DNA of 64,000 nucleotides from UMGS1071 sp045638545 (GCA_045638545.1 JAZUBL010000036.1:1-64000); one strand, 5' to 3'. Positions 49,095 through 57,866 are shown, numbered from the stretch's first letter. Made by a program: numbers and translations. Notes: a model not told the origin generated them from the sequence alone.

Positions 49095-49634
49095 ATGAAG
49101 GTTTTAGTAATTACCGGCAGTCCGCATAAAAACGGTACATCTGCTCTTTTAGTATCGGAGTTTATTCGCGGCGCTGAGGAAGCCGGCCACGAAGTCAGCC
49201 GTTTTGATGCAGCATTCAAAGCAGTGCATCCATGCATCGCCTGCGAGCAGTGCCACACTGCAGCAGAGAAAGGCTGCGTATTCAAAGACGACATGAACGA
49301 GCTGCTGCCGCTGCTTGCCAATGCAGAAGCCGTTGTGTTTGCTTCTCCGGTTTACTATTTCACGATCAGCGCACAGCTGAAGGCTGCAGTAGACCGCTTC
49401 TATGCCATTGACGAGGTACTCCACGAAGAGAAAAAGGCAATGCTCATGGTAACAATGTCTGACGGCACTGTTTCCACAGCAGACGGCGCGCTGGCATTTT
49501 TCCGCGGTACAACCGGTTACCTTGGCTGGAAGGACGTGGGCACCCTGGTAGCCGCAGGCTGCACCACCCGCGCAGACATTGAAAACACAGACTATCCGCA
49601 GCAGGCTTACGAAATGGGTAAGAACCTGCAGTAA
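49095..49634 (+). CDS. NADPH-dependent FMN reductase / iron-sulfur flavoprotein-like
   Basis: 179 residues from the ATG at 49095, after AGGAGGGG; an in-frame start at 49041 is unsupported. Flavodoxin-like fold: ITGSPHKNGTSALLVSEFIRGAEEAGH (FMN phosphate loop), a compact CIACEQCHTAAEKGC segment (about 47-62) where related iron-sulfur flavoproteins bind a 4Fe-4S cluster, and FASPVYYFTISAQLKAAVDRFY. Probably a cytosolic electron carrier or quinone reductase. Monocistronic with terminator. Confidence 0.88.
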   Translation: MKVLVITGSPHKNGTSALLVSEFIRGAEEAGHEVSRFDAAFKAVHPCIACEQCHTAAEKGCVFKDDMNELLPLLANAEAVVFASPVYYFTISAQLKAAVDRFYAIDEVLHEEKKAMLMVTMSDGTVSTADGALAFFRGTTGYLGWKDVGTLVAAGCTTRADIENTDYPQQAYEMGKNLQ

Positions 49635-49639
49635 TATAC

Positions 49640-49676
49640 AGAAAGCCTTCTCCAAAGCAGGAGAAGGCTTTTTTTA
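49640..49676. terminator. Bidirectional terminator
   Basis: AAAGCCTTCTCC pairs with GGAGAAGGCTTT, followed by TTTT; lies between convergent genes. Confidence 0.88.
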
Positions 49677-51131
49677 TGCATGTTTTTCCAGTTTAGCAAT
49701 GGTTTCAATGGCGCGTTTGCCTTCGCCGGCGGCAATGGGCAGCCCGCCGGGAGACTGGAGCCACTGGGTGGCTAAAATTACATTGCGCAGGTGCGGTACC
49801 CGGTTGCTCAGGTGATGGGGCAGCTTTTTGGGCGGCATGGTAAAGCTCATGAACGAGCCTGTTTCGGCGCCGGTGTAACGGTGATAGGTGGCCGGTGTCC
49901 ACACGTCAATGCAGTGTAGCCTGCCGCATAACGATGGAAACTGCTCTGTGATCATGGCCTGTATGGCGGCGCTCAGCTGCCGCTTCTGCTGCTGATATTT
50001 TTCTTTATTTTCGTGGAGGCAGATGGACTTGCAGGCTTCTTTTTCGTTGCAGAATACTGTTGCCTGCAGAATGCTGTGGCCGGCCGGTGCAAAGCTTTTT
50101 TCATGGGAGAATTCCCGGAGAATGACCTGATCACCATGGACAAGCCCTCTGCGCCGCAGGGGAACGGGAAAGATAAAATCACCGCGGAAGGGCGGATCGT
50201 CGCTGTCACAGGCAAAGGCGCAGTGGTAGCCGGAGAACCGCTGCAGCTGTTTTTGCTTATATTGCTTTGCCAGCGCTGCCGGCATTTTTACAGGAAGCAG
50301 CGTCCCGAACAGGGAAGCCGGATCAATGGCGGAAATCACGTAATCGGCAAGCAGATTGCTGCCGTCAGAAAAAGAAACACCCCGTGCCAGGCCGCCGCTG
50401 CAGTGAATTTTCACAGCTGTTTTGTTCAGCAGCAGAAGGCCGCCCAGATTGAGAAAATGCTCGGTCATCCGCTTTGCCATGGCACAGGAGCTGCCTTTTG
50501 GGATGCCGCCGTTTTCGCCGCAGAAAGTAGCCATGACAATGAGCAGGGCAATGGCACTGAAGTGACTGCCCATGACGGCGGTGAGAAATTGCCGGATCAG
50601 CGGGTGGGTAAACTGGTCTGCCAGATCACCGGTAGACAGCCGATGATAATGGAGCAGTTCAGGCAGGACGACCAGTTTTCTGGCCGGGCTGCTTTTTTTA
50701 TTATGGTACCGGCCGCCAATGCCCATGATGCCCTGAATGGCTTTGACAGTGCGGATGAGCCGTTCTGTTTCTTCTTCATCTTCCGGGGAAATTTTCAACA
50801 GTTCCCGGTGGAGTCTGTCAAGATCTTTCCAGAGAGACAGACGCTGGCCATGGTATTCGCAGGTGTAAAGGGATTCGCCCTGATACACCTCTACGTCTCC
50901 GCCGAGAACGCCCAGCTCGACCCATAATTTGTAAGTGTCTGTAGCCGGGTTTGTACCGGTGAGCCAGTGGATGCAGTTGTCAATATGATAATCCCCTCGC
51001 TGCCAGCCGGTCAGGTTGCCGCCGGCAGTGGTGTGCTGTTCGCACACAATGGCCTGGTGCCCCTGCCGCTGGGCATATATACCGGCAGACAGGCCTGCCA
51101 CACCGCCGCCGATAATCACAATTTTTGCCAT
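49674..51131 (-). CDS. Phytoene desaturase-like FAD-dependent oxidoreductase (CrtI/CrtN type)
   Basis: 485 residues. FAD-binding Rossmann start MAKIVIIGGGVAGLSAGIYAQRQGH and second motif TAGGNLTGWQRGDYHIDNCIHWL; C-terminal NVILATQWLQSPGGLPIAAGEGKRA is the FAD-binding end of the family. In carotenoid pathways such enzymes desaturate phytoene or squalene; relatives also act on fatty acids. No carotenoid gene is adjacent, so the substrate is uncertain. Transcribed in the same direction as the crp gene 93 bp upstream. Confidence 0.88.
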   Translation of the reverse strand: MAKIVIIGGGVAGLSAGIYAQRQGHQAIVCEQHTTAGGNLTGWQRGDYHIDNCIHWLTGTNPATDTYKLWVELGVLGGDVEVYQGESLYTCEYHGQRLSLWKDLDRLHRELLKISPEDEEETERLIRTVKAIQGIMGIGGRYHNKKSSPARKLVVLPELLHYHRLSTGDLADQFTHPLIRQFLTAVMGSHFSAIALLIVMATFCGENGGIPKGSSCAMAKRMTEHFLNLGGLLLLNKTAVKIHCSGGLARGVSFSDGSNLLADYVISAIDPASLFGTLLPVKMPAALAKQYKQKQLQRFSGYHCAFACDSDDPPFRGDFIFPVPLRRRGLVHGDQVILREFSHEKSFAPAGHSILQATVFCNEKEACKSICLHENKEKYQQQKRQLSAAIQAMITEQFPSLCGRLHCIDVWTPATYHRYTGAETGSFMSFTMPPKKLPHHLSNRVPHLRNVILATQWLQSPGGLPIAAGEGKRAIETIAKLEKHA

Positions 51132-51224
51132 AGTATTCTCCTTGCAATGGTTTCTGTTTACTGTAAGTATTTCCCTTTGCAGGAGAATTATCCAATAAAA
51201 AAGCGCCCCGGTCAGGCGCGTTCA

Positions 51225-51884
51225 TTAAAGCAATGTAAATCTGTTTTTCTCAAAGAGGATGAGTCCTTCGTCTCGCATTTTGCTCAGTTCATTGGACATG
51301 GCGCTGCGGTCAACGGAAAGGAAATCGGCCAGTTGCTGGCGATTAAACGGAATGGTGAAGGCACTGCTGTTCTGCCGTTTGGCTTCTTCCGAAAGATAAG
51401 ACAGCAGTTTTTCTCTGGTGGAACGCTTTGCCATGTGGCCCAGCTTCTGCACCAGCTTTCTGTTTTTCTCTGAGATAGCGAAGAAAAGATTCTGCACCAC
51501 CATAGCGTGGAACCGGCAGGCAGAGGAGCAGACGGTCAGCACACGGCGCACGTCAAATTTGATCACCGTGCTGTTTTCTACGGCGATGACGTCGTTCATC
51601 AGCGGGCCGCTGTTTGGCGCCGCAAAGGCTTCGCCGATCATCTCGCCAACTTCCACCATATTGATGATACTGCGATTGCCCCAGTAGTCTTCTTTTTGCA
51701 CGTGGAGTTTGCCTTCGACCAGTACGGTCAGGGTCTCCATGTGCTCGCCCTGGCGGTATACGTACTCGCCTTTTTTATAGGTTTCCACTCTGGCCTGCAG
51801 GCAGCCAAGCATTGCTTCCAGTTCATCCTCGCCAACACCGGCAAATAATTTGGTTCTTTTTAAAATTGGAAGATATTTTTTCAT
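51225..51884 (-). CDS. Crp/Fnr-family regulator beside hcp
   Basis: 219 residues. N-terminal cNMP-type beta roll (about 20-115: GEYVYRQGEHMETLTVLVEGKLHV, GEMIGEAFAAPNSG) with a long dimer helix and a C-terminal HTH FNRQQLADFLSVDRSAMSNELSKMRDEGLI. At the three contact positions used by E. coli Crp (Arg, Glu, Arg) it has Arg, Ser, Asn. No N-terminal FNR cysteine cluster. Divergent from the ferredoxin-hcp operon, as typical for nitrosative stress regulators of Clostridia. It is the best candidate to bind TGTGACC-N-GGTCACA, of which half (GGTCACA) lies in its own promoter. Confidence 0.88.
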   Translation of the reverse strand: MKKYLPILKRTKLFAGVGEDELEAMLGCLQARVETYKKGEYVYRQGEHMETLTVLVEGKLHVQKEDYWGNRSIINMVEVGEMIGEAFAAPNSGPLMNDVIAVENSTVIKFDVRRVLTVCSSACRFHAMVVQNLFFAISEKNRKLVQKLGHMAKRSTREKLLSYLSEEAKRQNSSAFTIPFNRQQLADFLSVDRSAMSNELSKMRDEGLILFEKNRFTLL

Positions 51885-51928
51885 AAAAAACTCATTTCTG
51901 TTGTAAAAACAACCGCTTTGTTTGAATT

Positions 51929-51957
51929 ATTATATTATAATAAGGTCACAAAGTCAA
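51929..51957 (-). promoter_or_regulatory. Promoter of crp/fnr gene with TGTGACC half-site
   Basis: Leftward TTGACT (51957-51952), 17 bp, TATAAT (51934-51929). The half-site GGTCACA (plus strand 51944-51950; TGTGACC on the minus strand) lies between them, a good place for autorepression. The rightward ferredoxin/hcp promoter is less clear (TATAAT at 51936-51941). Confidence 0.7.
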
Positions 51958-51979
51958 GAAAACAACGGAGGCGAAGACG

Positions 51980-52687
51980 ATGATCCGTAAAATTATTAAG
52001 ATAGATGAAGAAAAATGCAACGGCTGCGGTGCCTGCGCCAAAGCCTGCCACGAGGGTGCCATTGAGATGATCAACGGCAAGGCAAAGCTGACAAGAGAAG
52101 ACTACTGTGACGGCCTTGGTGACTGCCTGCCGGCCTGCCCGGTAGATGCTATCTCCTTTGAAATGCGGGAGGCGCCGGCTTATGATGAAGCGGCTGTTCT
52201 CGCCGCAAAAGCAAAGGCAGAGGCTGCGCCGCAGAAGCTGCCGTGCGGATGTCCCGGTTCCCATGCAAAGGCGATCCACAGGGAATCTTCTCCATGCAGC
52301 TGCAGCACCGGCGCTGCAGTGCAAAGCCAGCTGAAGCAGTGGCCGGTACAGATCAAACTGGTGCCGGTGAATGCACCGTATTTTAACGGTGCAGACCTGC
52401 TGATTGCGGCAGACTGCTGTGCTTACGCTTACGGCAATTTCCATCAGGAGTTTATCCGCAACCACGTAACCTTAGTGGGATGCCCGAAGCTGGATATGGT
52501 GGACTACACCGAAAAGCTGACAGAAATCATTGCCAACAACGACATTAAGAGCGTCACTGTAACAAGAATGGAAGTACCATGCTGCGGCGGCATTGAGCTG
52601 GCAGTGAAAAAAGCGCTGATGGCCAGCGGCAAGTTTATTCCATGGCGCATTGTAACTATCACAACCGACGGAAGAATTTTAGATTAA
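51980..52687 (+). CDS. 4Fe-4S ferredoxin partner of Hcp
   Basis: 235 residues, start after GGAGGCGAAG. N-terminal cluster site CNGCGACAKAC (about 14-24) followed by a second, CDGLGDCLPACP, which has a wider spacing than the standard C-x2-C-x2-C. A Cys-rich linker follows (PCGCPGS, SPCSCS) and a C-terminal globular region with DCCAYAYG, VGCPKLD and VPCCGG. This protein type is regularly next to hcp in Clostridia and probably delivers electrons to it. Hcp starts 39 bp later. Confidence 0.88.
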   Translation: MIRKIIKIDEEKCNGCGACAKACHEGAIEMINGKAKLTREDYCDGLGDCLPACPVDAISFEMREAPAYDEAAVLAAKAKAEAAPQKLPCGCPGSHAKAIHRESSPCSCSTGAAVQSQLKQWPVQIKLVPVNAPYFNGADLLIAADCCAYAYGNFHQEFIRNHVTLVGCPKLDMVDYTEKLTEIIANNDIKSVTVTRMEVPCCGGIELAVKKALMASGKFIPWRIVTITTDGRILD

Positions 52688-52726
52688 CTGCAATAAAATT
52701 AAGAAAAAGAATTGGAGGAACTACCC

Positions 52727-54328
52727 ATGAATAAGAAAATGTTTTGCTTTCAGTGTGAACAAACAGCAGGCTGCAGCGGCTGCACCGGCGGCGCAGGTGT
52801 ATGCGGCAAAAAGGCCGATACTGCAGAACTGCAGGACAAGCTGACCGGTGCGCTGGTTGGTCTGGCAAGAGCGGCAGAGGGCAACGAGCATCTGATTACA
52901 GCTGCGACTGATAAAGTGGTGCTGGAAGGTCTGTTTGCTGCGGTTACCAACGTAAACTTTGATAACGATCGTGTGCTGGAACTGACCTCCCGTATTGAAG
53001 CAGAGAAAAAGCGTCTGATTCCGGGCTGTGCATGCTGTGCAGCTTCCTGCGGCAAGAACATGAATTACGACCTGAACAATGTATGGGATGCCAACGAGGA
53101 CATCCGTTCCCTCAAGTCTCTCATTCTGTTCGGTATCCGTGGTATGGCGGCGTATGCTTACCATGCAGAGGTGCTGGGCTACACCGATGAAAAAGTAAAC
53201 CGCTTCTTCTACAAAGCGCTGTATGCCATTGGCAGAGATGACTGGGGGATGGATGAACTGCTTCCGATCGTTATGGAAGTAGGCGAAGTCAATCTGCAGT
53301 GCATGGCACTTCTCGATAAAGCCAATACAGAAACATACGGTAACCCGGTACCAACTGAGGTAAGCCTCAACGTAGAAAAAGGCCCGTTCATTGTCATCAC
53401 CGGCCATGACCTCCACGATCTGAAGCTGCTGCTGGAGCAGACAGAAGGTAAGGGCATCAACATCTACACCCACAGCGAAATGCTGCCGGCCCACGCTTAT
53501 CCGGAGCTGAAAAAGTATCCGCATCTGAAGGGTAACTTCGGCACTGCATGGCAGAACCAGCAGAAGGAATTTGCGGACATTCCGGCTCCGATCCTCTACA
53601 CCACAAACTGCCTGATGCCGCCAAAGGCCAGCTATGCAGACCGCATTTTCACCACAGAAGTGGTAGCCTTCCCGGAGATGGTGCACATTGGCGCTGACAA
53701 GGACTTTACACCTGTGATTGAAAAAGCGCTGGAGCTGGGCGGTTATGCAGAGGACCAGCAGCGCACAGGCATCAACGGCGGCAGCAAGGTGATGACCGGC
53801 TTTGGTCACAATACAGTGCTTTCTGTTGCAGGTACTGTTGTGGATGCCGTCAAGTCCGGTGCGATCAAGCACTTCTTCCTGGTTGGCGGCTGCGATGGCG
53901 CAAAGACCGGCAGAAACTACTACACCGAGTTTGTAAAGCAGACACCGGCAGACAGCGTCATCCTGACTCTTGCCTGCGGCAAATACCGTTTCAACGATCT
54001 GGATCTTGGCACTATCGGCGGCCTGCCGAGACTGATGGATATGGGTCAGTGCAACGATGCTTACAGTGCTATTAAAGTTGCTGTTGCTCTGGCAGAGGCA
54101 TTTGAGTGCGGCGTGAACGACCTGCCGCTGTCTCTGGTTCTCTCCTGGTATGAGCAGAAGGCTGTGTGCATCCTGCTGACACTGCTGTATCTGGGCATCA
54201 AGAACATTCTCCTTGGCCCATCTCTGCCGGCATTCGTATCTCCAAACGTGCTGAACTTCCTTGTGGAAAAATACGGCATCGCACCGATCTCCACACCGGA
54301 GGAAGACCTCAAAAAGATCCTTGGCTAA
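52727..54328 (+). CDS. hcp: Hydroxylamine reductase / hybrid-cluster protein
   Basis: 533 residues from the ATG at 52727, after GGAGGAACTACCC; longer TTG in frame is unneeded. N-terminal Fe-S site MFCFQCEQTAGCSGCTGGAGVCG (about 5-27), hybrid cluster ligands in VITGHDLHDL, TNCLMPP, VGGCDGAKTGRNYY and LTLACGKYRFN, and the C-terminal glutamate/His region. Hcp reduces nitric oxide or hydroxylamine in anaerobes and is often induced by nitrosative stress. Operon with the ferredoxin; terminator follows. Confidence 0.95.
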   Translation: MNKKMFCFQCEQTAGCSGCTGGAGVCGKKADTAELQDKLTGALVGLARAAEGNEHLITAATDKVVLEGLFAAVTNVNFDNDRVLELTSRIEAEKKRLIPGCACCAASCGKNMNYDLNNVWDANEDIRSLKSLILFGIRGMAAYAYHAEVLGYTDEKVNRFFYKALYAIGRDDWGMDELLPIVMEVGEVNLQCMALLDKANTETYGNPVPTEVSLNVEKGPFIVITGHDLHDLKLLLEQTEGKGINIYTHSEMLPAHAYPELKKYPHLKGNFGTAWQNQQKEFADIPAPILYTTNCLMPPKASYADRIFTTEVVAFPEMVHIGADKDFTPVIEKALELGGYAEDQQRTGINGGSKVMTGFGHNTVLSVAGTVVDAVKSGAIKHFFLVGGCDGAKTGRNYYTEFVKQTPADSVILTLACGKYRFNDLDLGTIGGLPRLMDMGQCNDAYSAIKVAVALAEAFECGVNDLPLSLVLSWYEQKAVCILLTLLYLGIKNILLGPSLPAFVSPNVLNFLVEKYGIAPISTPEEDLKKILG

Positions 54329-54365
54329 CAGCCTGATCCTCCAGAATTCCTGAAAATTGACGAAA

Positions 54366-54399
54366 CAAAAAGCTCCCTTCTCTGAGGGAGCTTTTTTGT
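54366..54399. terminator. Terminator after hcp (bidirectional)
   Basis: AAAAAGCTCCCT pairs with AGGGAGCTTTTTT around TCTCTG; convergent small genes follow. Confidence 0.9.
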
Positions 54400-54405
54400 G
54401 TATGT

Positions 54406-54612
54406 TTATTTTGTTACGATCACGTTGCCGTTTTCGTCAAGGAGTGGGGTGATAGCCAGGGAAGGGCTGCTGAGGGTGCCCCAAACGCCATACAGATAAT
54501 TTACACCAGTTTCCTTATCAACAACGACGTAGTTATGGATTGCTGAAAGGTCATGTTTGCAAACAAAGCGATCGTTATCAGTTCTTGCTTCTTTTTTGCT
54601 GCCGAATGCCAT
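54406..54612 (-). CDS. DUF6440-like small protein, copy 2
   Basis: 68 residues after AGGAG. Pattern MAFGSKKEARTDNDRF, VVDKETGVNYLYGVWG and ITPLLDENGNVIVT, matching its neighbour at 54635 (VLVDTETGVNYL, VTPLLDKDGNLIVT). Such short proteins (TGVNYL...TPLLDxxGN) are known as a DUF in Firmicutes; function unknown. Tandem duplication, same strand, 22 bp apart. Confidence 0.7.
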   Translation of the reverse strand: MAFGSKKEARTDNDRFVCKHDLSAIHNYVVVDKETGVNYLYGVWGTLSSPSLAITPLLDENGNVIVTK

Positions 54613-54634
54613 AAAATTTTCTCCTTTTCTGTTT

Positions 54635-54823
54635 TTATTCAGTTACAATCAGGTTGCCGTCTTTATCCAGCAGAGGTGTTACAGAAACGCTGGTGCCGAA
54701 GTAAACCATCAGGTAGTTGACGCCGGTCTCTGTATCGACCAGAACGTGGGTCTGTGTGCCAGAAGGCACTTTGCTTGTTGGAACGAAGCGGCTGTCTGCC
54801 GGATCTTTTCTTCCGAATGCCAT
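54635..54823 (-). CDS. DUF6440-like small protein, copy 1
   Basis: 62 residues after AAAGGAGG. MAFGRKDPADSRFV, HVLVDTETGVNYLMVYFG and VTPLLDKDGNLIVTE are the same small fold as the gene downstream on the same strand. Likely transcribed with it. Function unknown. Confidence 0.7.
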   Translation of the reverse strand: MAFGRKDPADSRFVPTSKVPSGTQTHVLVDTETGVNYLMVYFGTSVSVTPLLDKDGNLIVTE

Positions 54824-54949
54824 AAAAAGTCCTCCTTTTAAATCGCTGGATTCATTTATACTATAAACCCGATTTTTTAGGAGCGCAAGATTTATTCTTT
54901 GAAATCGTGGAGAATTTCAAGCACGATTTTTGGCTGATTTATAAAAAAT

Positions 54950-54981
54950 AAAAAGGCTCCCTCACGTAGAGGGAGCTTTTG
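54950..54981 (-). terminator. Terminator of the 54982 gene
   Basis: On the minus strand AAAAGCTCCCTC pairs with GAGGGAGCC around TACGT, followed by TTTTTATTT. Confidence 0.8.
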
Positions 54982-55212
54982 TTATTTGCGCGGATGCAGA
55001 ATCTGTGCCGGATCAATTGTAATTGTTTCGCTGGGAAAGGAAGGCTTTGGAAAAGGTTCGTCTGTTTTTCGGAGAAGATAGCGGCTTTCGCCCCAGTTTC
55101 CGAGAACTTCCGTTATGTGATAATGCTGGCTTGTTTCACAATCAGCAGCAAGGAATTCCCGCTGCTGCATTTCGTTCCAGTCTTCCAGAACCTGTACAAT
55201 CTGCAGTGTCAT
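54982..55212 (-). CDS. Small protein of unknown function
   Basis: 76 residues, MTLQIVQVLEDWNEMQQREFLAADCETSQHYHITEV, starting 3 bp after the end of the YbaK-like gene, so it is translated with it. Start TG-rich rather than a strong ribosome site. The middle (GNWGESRYLLRK) and the proline-rich end (EPFPKPSFPSETITIDP) give no recognisable family. Its consistent codon use and tight operon fit support a real gene. Confidence 0.6.
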   Translation of the reverse strand: MTLQIVQVLEDWNEMQQREFLAADCETSQHYHITEVLGNWGESRYLLRKTDEPFPKPSFPSETITIDPAQILHPRK

Positions 55213-55215
55213 GCA

Positions 55216-55758
55216 TTATTCTCCAATCAGCTTTACGGAAATGAACGGGTGCTCCAGCGCAGGGATGATCACGTCGGTCAGATCCTTCACGGAGAGGCAC
55301 AGGCTGGAGGTGTTGATGCACGGATGCACGCCAACGAATTCGTCCTTCAGAATATCCTCGTCAATGAGCAGCTGTACGTTCTTTTCCTTGTCGTTCATCA
55401 GACCAAGAACGCTGAGGGAGCCCGGAGTAATGTCCAGGTAAGCTTCCATGGTCTCGCCGTCAGCAAAGGAGAGACGGGCAGAGTTGATCTGGCTGGAAAG
55501 CTCCTTTGTTTTGAACGGTTTTGTGTCCGGCATCATCAGCAGATAGAAGCTGGTTTTCTGGCGGTTGCACAGCAGTAAATTTTTGCAGATGACAGTACCC
55601 AGCACATCGTTGATGGCCTGGCAGTGTTCCATGGTCATGGCCGGTTCATGGTCAACGCGGAAATATTCCACGTTCAGTTTGTCGAGAAAATCATAGGTGC
55701 GAATTTCCTTCTCCAGTCTGCCGCTGCAGTCTTCCGGGCGGCCTTTCTGTAACAACAT
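55216..55758 (-). CDS. YbaK/ProX-type aminoacyl-tRNA deacylase
   Basis: 180 residues. The YbaK fold is recognisable: DFLDKLNVEYFRVDHEPAMTMEHC, VICKNLLLCNRQKTSFYLLMMP with the catalytic Lys of KNLLL, SARLSFADGETMEAYLDITPGSLSVLGLMND and VGVHPCINTSSLCLSVKDL. The family clears mischarged tRNA-Pro (alanine or cysteine) in trans. Follows the rRNA methyltransferase gene by 14 bp; same strand. Confidence 0.87.
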   Translation of the reverse strand: MLLQKGRPEDCSGRLEKEIRTYDFLDKLNVEYFRVDHEPAMTMEHCQAINDVLGTVICKNLLLCNRQKTSFYLLMMPDTKPFKTKELSSQINSARLSFADGETMEAYLDITPGSLSVLGLMNDKEKNVQLLIDEDILKDEFVGVHPCINTSSLCLSVKDLTDVIIPALEHPFISVKLIGE

Positions 55759-55772
55759 CGTTTGTTCCTCCT

Positions 55773-56600
55773 TTATCGTGCGCGCAGTTCCCAGAACGCT
55801 ACAGCACTGGCAGCCGCTACGTTCAGGGAATCTACATTGTGTGCCATTGGAATGCGGACAGTATAGTCGCAGTCCGCGATGGTTTCATTGCTCAGGCCGT
55901 CGCCTTCGTTGCCGAGGATGATGGCCAGTTTTTCTTCTTTCTGCAGCCGTGGATCATCAATGGAAACAGAGTCATCGCAGAGGGCGGTAGCGGCTGTTTT
56001 ATAGCCCATGGCTTTCAGTTTTGCCATGCCTGCTTCCGGCCAGTCTTCCATTTCTTCGCCGATGAAGGTCCATGGAATCTGGAACACGGTGCCCATGCTG
56101 ACGCGGATGGCACGGCGGTACAGTGGATTGCTGCAGCCCGGTGTTAAAAGAACGGCATCCATGTGGAGGGCAGCTGCAGAGCGGATGATGGCGCCTACGT
56201 TGGTTGGGTTCATGATGTTCTCCAGCACAACGATGCGGCGGGCACCTTCGCAGACTTCCTCTACGGTTGGCAGGGGAGGACGCTTCATGGCGCAGAGCAC
56301 GCCTCTTGTCAGGTGGAAGCCGGTGAGCTGAGACAGCGTTTCCTTGTCAGAGGTATAAACCGGGATGTCACCGCACATCGGGATCACATCTTTTGCTTCC
56401 CCTTCGATGTCTTTTTTATCTACCAGCATGGAAACCGGTACGCAGCCGGCATTCAGTGCACGCTCAATAACCTTTGGGCTTTCTGCAATAAAGAGGCCTT
56501 TTTCCGGCTCAAAACGATTTAACAGCTGCACTTCTGTCAGCCGGGCATACACGTCCAGCTCCGGCGCGTAAAAGTCTGTAATTTCTATAATATTCGGCAT
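55773..56600 (-). CDS. SpoU/TrmH-family RNA 2'-O-methyltransferase
   Basis: 275 residues. A substrate-binding N-terminus (FIAESPKVIERALNAGCVPVSMLVDKKD) and the SPOUT knot: motif 1 IVVLENIMNPTNVGAIIRSAAALHMDAVLLTPGC, motif 2 ILGNEGDGLSNETI and motif 3 IPMAHNVDSLNVAAASAVAFWEL. Methylates a ribose of rRNA or tRNA using S-adenosylmethionine; the exact base is not readable. It heads a leftward operon with the tRNA deacylase. Confidence 0.9.
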   Translation of the reverse strand: MPNIIEITDFYAPELDVYARLTEVQLLNRFEPEKGLFIAESPKVIERALNAGCVPVSMLVDKKDIEGEAKDVIPMCGDIPVYTSDKETLSQLTGFHLTRGVLCAMKRPPLPTVEEVCEGARRIVVLENIMNPTNVGAIIRSAAALHMDAVLLTPGCSNPLYRRAIRVSMGTVFQIPWTFIGEEMEDWPEAGMAKLKAMGYKTAATALCDDSVSIDDPRLQKEEKLAIILGNEGDGLSNETIADCDYTVRIPMAHNVDSLNVAAASAVAFWELRAR

Positions 56601-56667
56601 AATGGGTTCACCTTTTTCTGGGATTCATTTGCTTTTATTATAGCGCGTTGCATCTGTTCTTTCAACA

Positions 56668-56697
56668 AAAAAGCCTGCCGGTTTTCAGGCAGGCGAT
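56668..56697 (-). terminator. Terminator downstream of the 56706 gene
   Basis: Minus strand GCCTGCC pairs with GGCAGGC around TGAAAACC, then TTTTTTG. Nearly the same sequence as the terminator at 57353. Confidence 0.82.
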
Positions 56698-56705
56698 GGT
56701 TATGG

Positions 56706-57065
56706 TCAGCGGACGAGGTTTTGCAGGATCTGCTGTGATGGCTGCAGGGAGGCACAGCCAATGGATTCATCGGCAAAGCGGACAAAATCCCGGAAGCCTT
56801 CAATTTTTCCGGAAAGCATTACTTTGTTGATGCGGTTTGGGTTTGGAATTTCAGAAACAGGGGTGTTTTCCCAGATTCGTCCGGCAGCGCGGACAGACGG
56901 GCTGACAGCCCACGGCAGAACACGGAATACGATGGGATCCCCTTCTCTGCTTGGTGCGGTAATGCGCAGATAGTTGTTCCAGGATAATGTTCCTGTGCCG
57001 GAAATGGTCAGAACACCGCTGTCCAGTTTCCAGGTGATGGTTTCGCTTAAATTTCCCTGTTCCAT
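56706..57065 (-). CDS. Small beta-rich protein, LRR-cap-like
   Basis: 119 residues with ribosome site AAGGAAACTGA. The N-terminus TITWKLDSGVLTISGTGTLSW matches the strand-turn element that begins BspA/LRR_5-type surface proteins (xxWxLDxGxLTISGTG). No signal peptide, so it is not obviously exported, and no leucine repeats follow. It lies immediately after the 57067 gene in the same operon. Function unknown. Confidence 0.55.
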   Translation of the reverse strand: MEQGNLSETITWKLDSGVLTISGTGTLSWNNYLRITAPSREGDPIVFRVLPWAVSPSVRAAGRIWENTPVSEIPNPNRINKVMLSGKIEGFRDFVRFADESIGCASLQPSQQILQNLVR

Positions 57066-57066
57066 T

Positions 57067-57291
57067 TCAGTTTCCTTCTTTCATAAAATCGATCACGCTG
57101 CCGCGGTATTGTGTGAGAAAGGCTTCCAGTTCATCTGGCGCAATTCGCTCCGGCCATCCGCGATTAAACTGAACCACAAGACCGCATTTTTTGCAGCGGC
57201 ATTCTGCTCCATGGGTGCTGCAGATAAGATTCGAAAAATGGTGGCAAGAATCCATGCAGAAGGTATTCTTCTGGTCGTTTGATGTTTTCAT
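57067..57291 (-). CDS. Small Cys/His-rich protein
   Basis: 74 residues. CMDSCHHFSNLICSTHGAECRCKKCGLVVQFNRG (about 12-44) holds seven Cys and three His in zinc-ribbon-like spacing (CxxxCHH, CxTH, CRCKKCG). The remaining C-terminus is acidic-helical. Overlap/adjacency with the downstream gene (stop 57067, next start 57065) suggests one transcript. Could be a nucleic-acid or metal-binding adaptor; no family recognised. Confidence 0.55.
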   Translation of the reverse strand: MKTSNDQKNTFCMDSCHHFSNLICSTHGAECRCKKCGLVVQFNRGWPERIAPDELEAFLTQYRGSVIDFMKEGN

Positions 57292-57352
57292 GAGGCGCCC
57301 TCCTCAAAAGCTGATTTTGTTTATTATAATATGGGCAGTTTGCTTTTTCAAT

Positions 57353-57386
57353 CAAAAAAGCCTGCCGGTTTCCCGACAGGCTTTCG
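57353..57386 (-). terminator. Terminator of desulfoferrodoxin copy 2
   Basis: Minus strand AAAGCCTGTCGGG pairs with CCGGCAGGCTTT around AAA, then TTTGATTG. Confidence 0.8.
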
Positions 57387-57398
57387 TTTATGAGAGGA

Positions 57399-57776
57399 TT
57401 AAAGTTCTGTCATCCACAGGCCGTGGAGGTTGCAGTACTCGTAAACTGCCAGAGCTTTGTCACCGTTCAGGTTGAAGGAAACCTCAGGAGCCTGGCCTGG
57501 CTTCAGGTTTCTGCGCTGGCCGCCCTGCTCTGTGAGAACATATACCCACTGAATGTAGTGTGCTTCTTCCATTGGGTGCTCTACGGAACCGATCTTTACG
57601 TTTACCAGGTCACCGTCAACTGCAACAACAGGAACGTGTTTTTCGTTGCTTGCGTCTACAGTATTTGGTACCAGAGCATCCATCTTCTGGCCGCAGCATA
57701 CCATTGGAACGCCTGCATCGTGAACCATACCGATCAGATTGCCGCAATGACGGCAGATGTAGAATTTTGTTGTCAT
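57399..57776 (-). CDS. dfx: Desulfoferrodoxin (superoxide reductase), copy 2
   Basis: 125 residues. Domain I: CRHCG (about 8-12) and VCCGQKM (about 27-33). Domain II: VEHPMEEAHYIQWVYV and EYCNLHGLW supply the iron ligands. Compared with copy 1 it is eight residues shorter and more acidic. Superoxide reductase of the cytosol. A promoter TTGACA-N16-TATAAA and a Fur-like box lie upstream, not seen before copy 1, so the two may be regulated differently. Confidence 0.93.
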   Translation of the reverse strand: MTTKFYICRHCGNLIGMVHDAGVPMVCCGQKMDALVPNTVDASNEKHVPVVAVDGDLVNVKIGSVEHPMEEAHYIQWVYVLTEQGGQRRNLKPGQAPEVSFNLNGDKALAVYEYCNLHGLWMTEL

Positions 57777-57866
57777 ACTCGTAACCTCCGAATTTTCAAA
57801 TCTTCTTTTTCCAGTGATGCAGAACCGCGCTGAACCAACTGCGATTCTGCTGTTCTTACTTCTAAT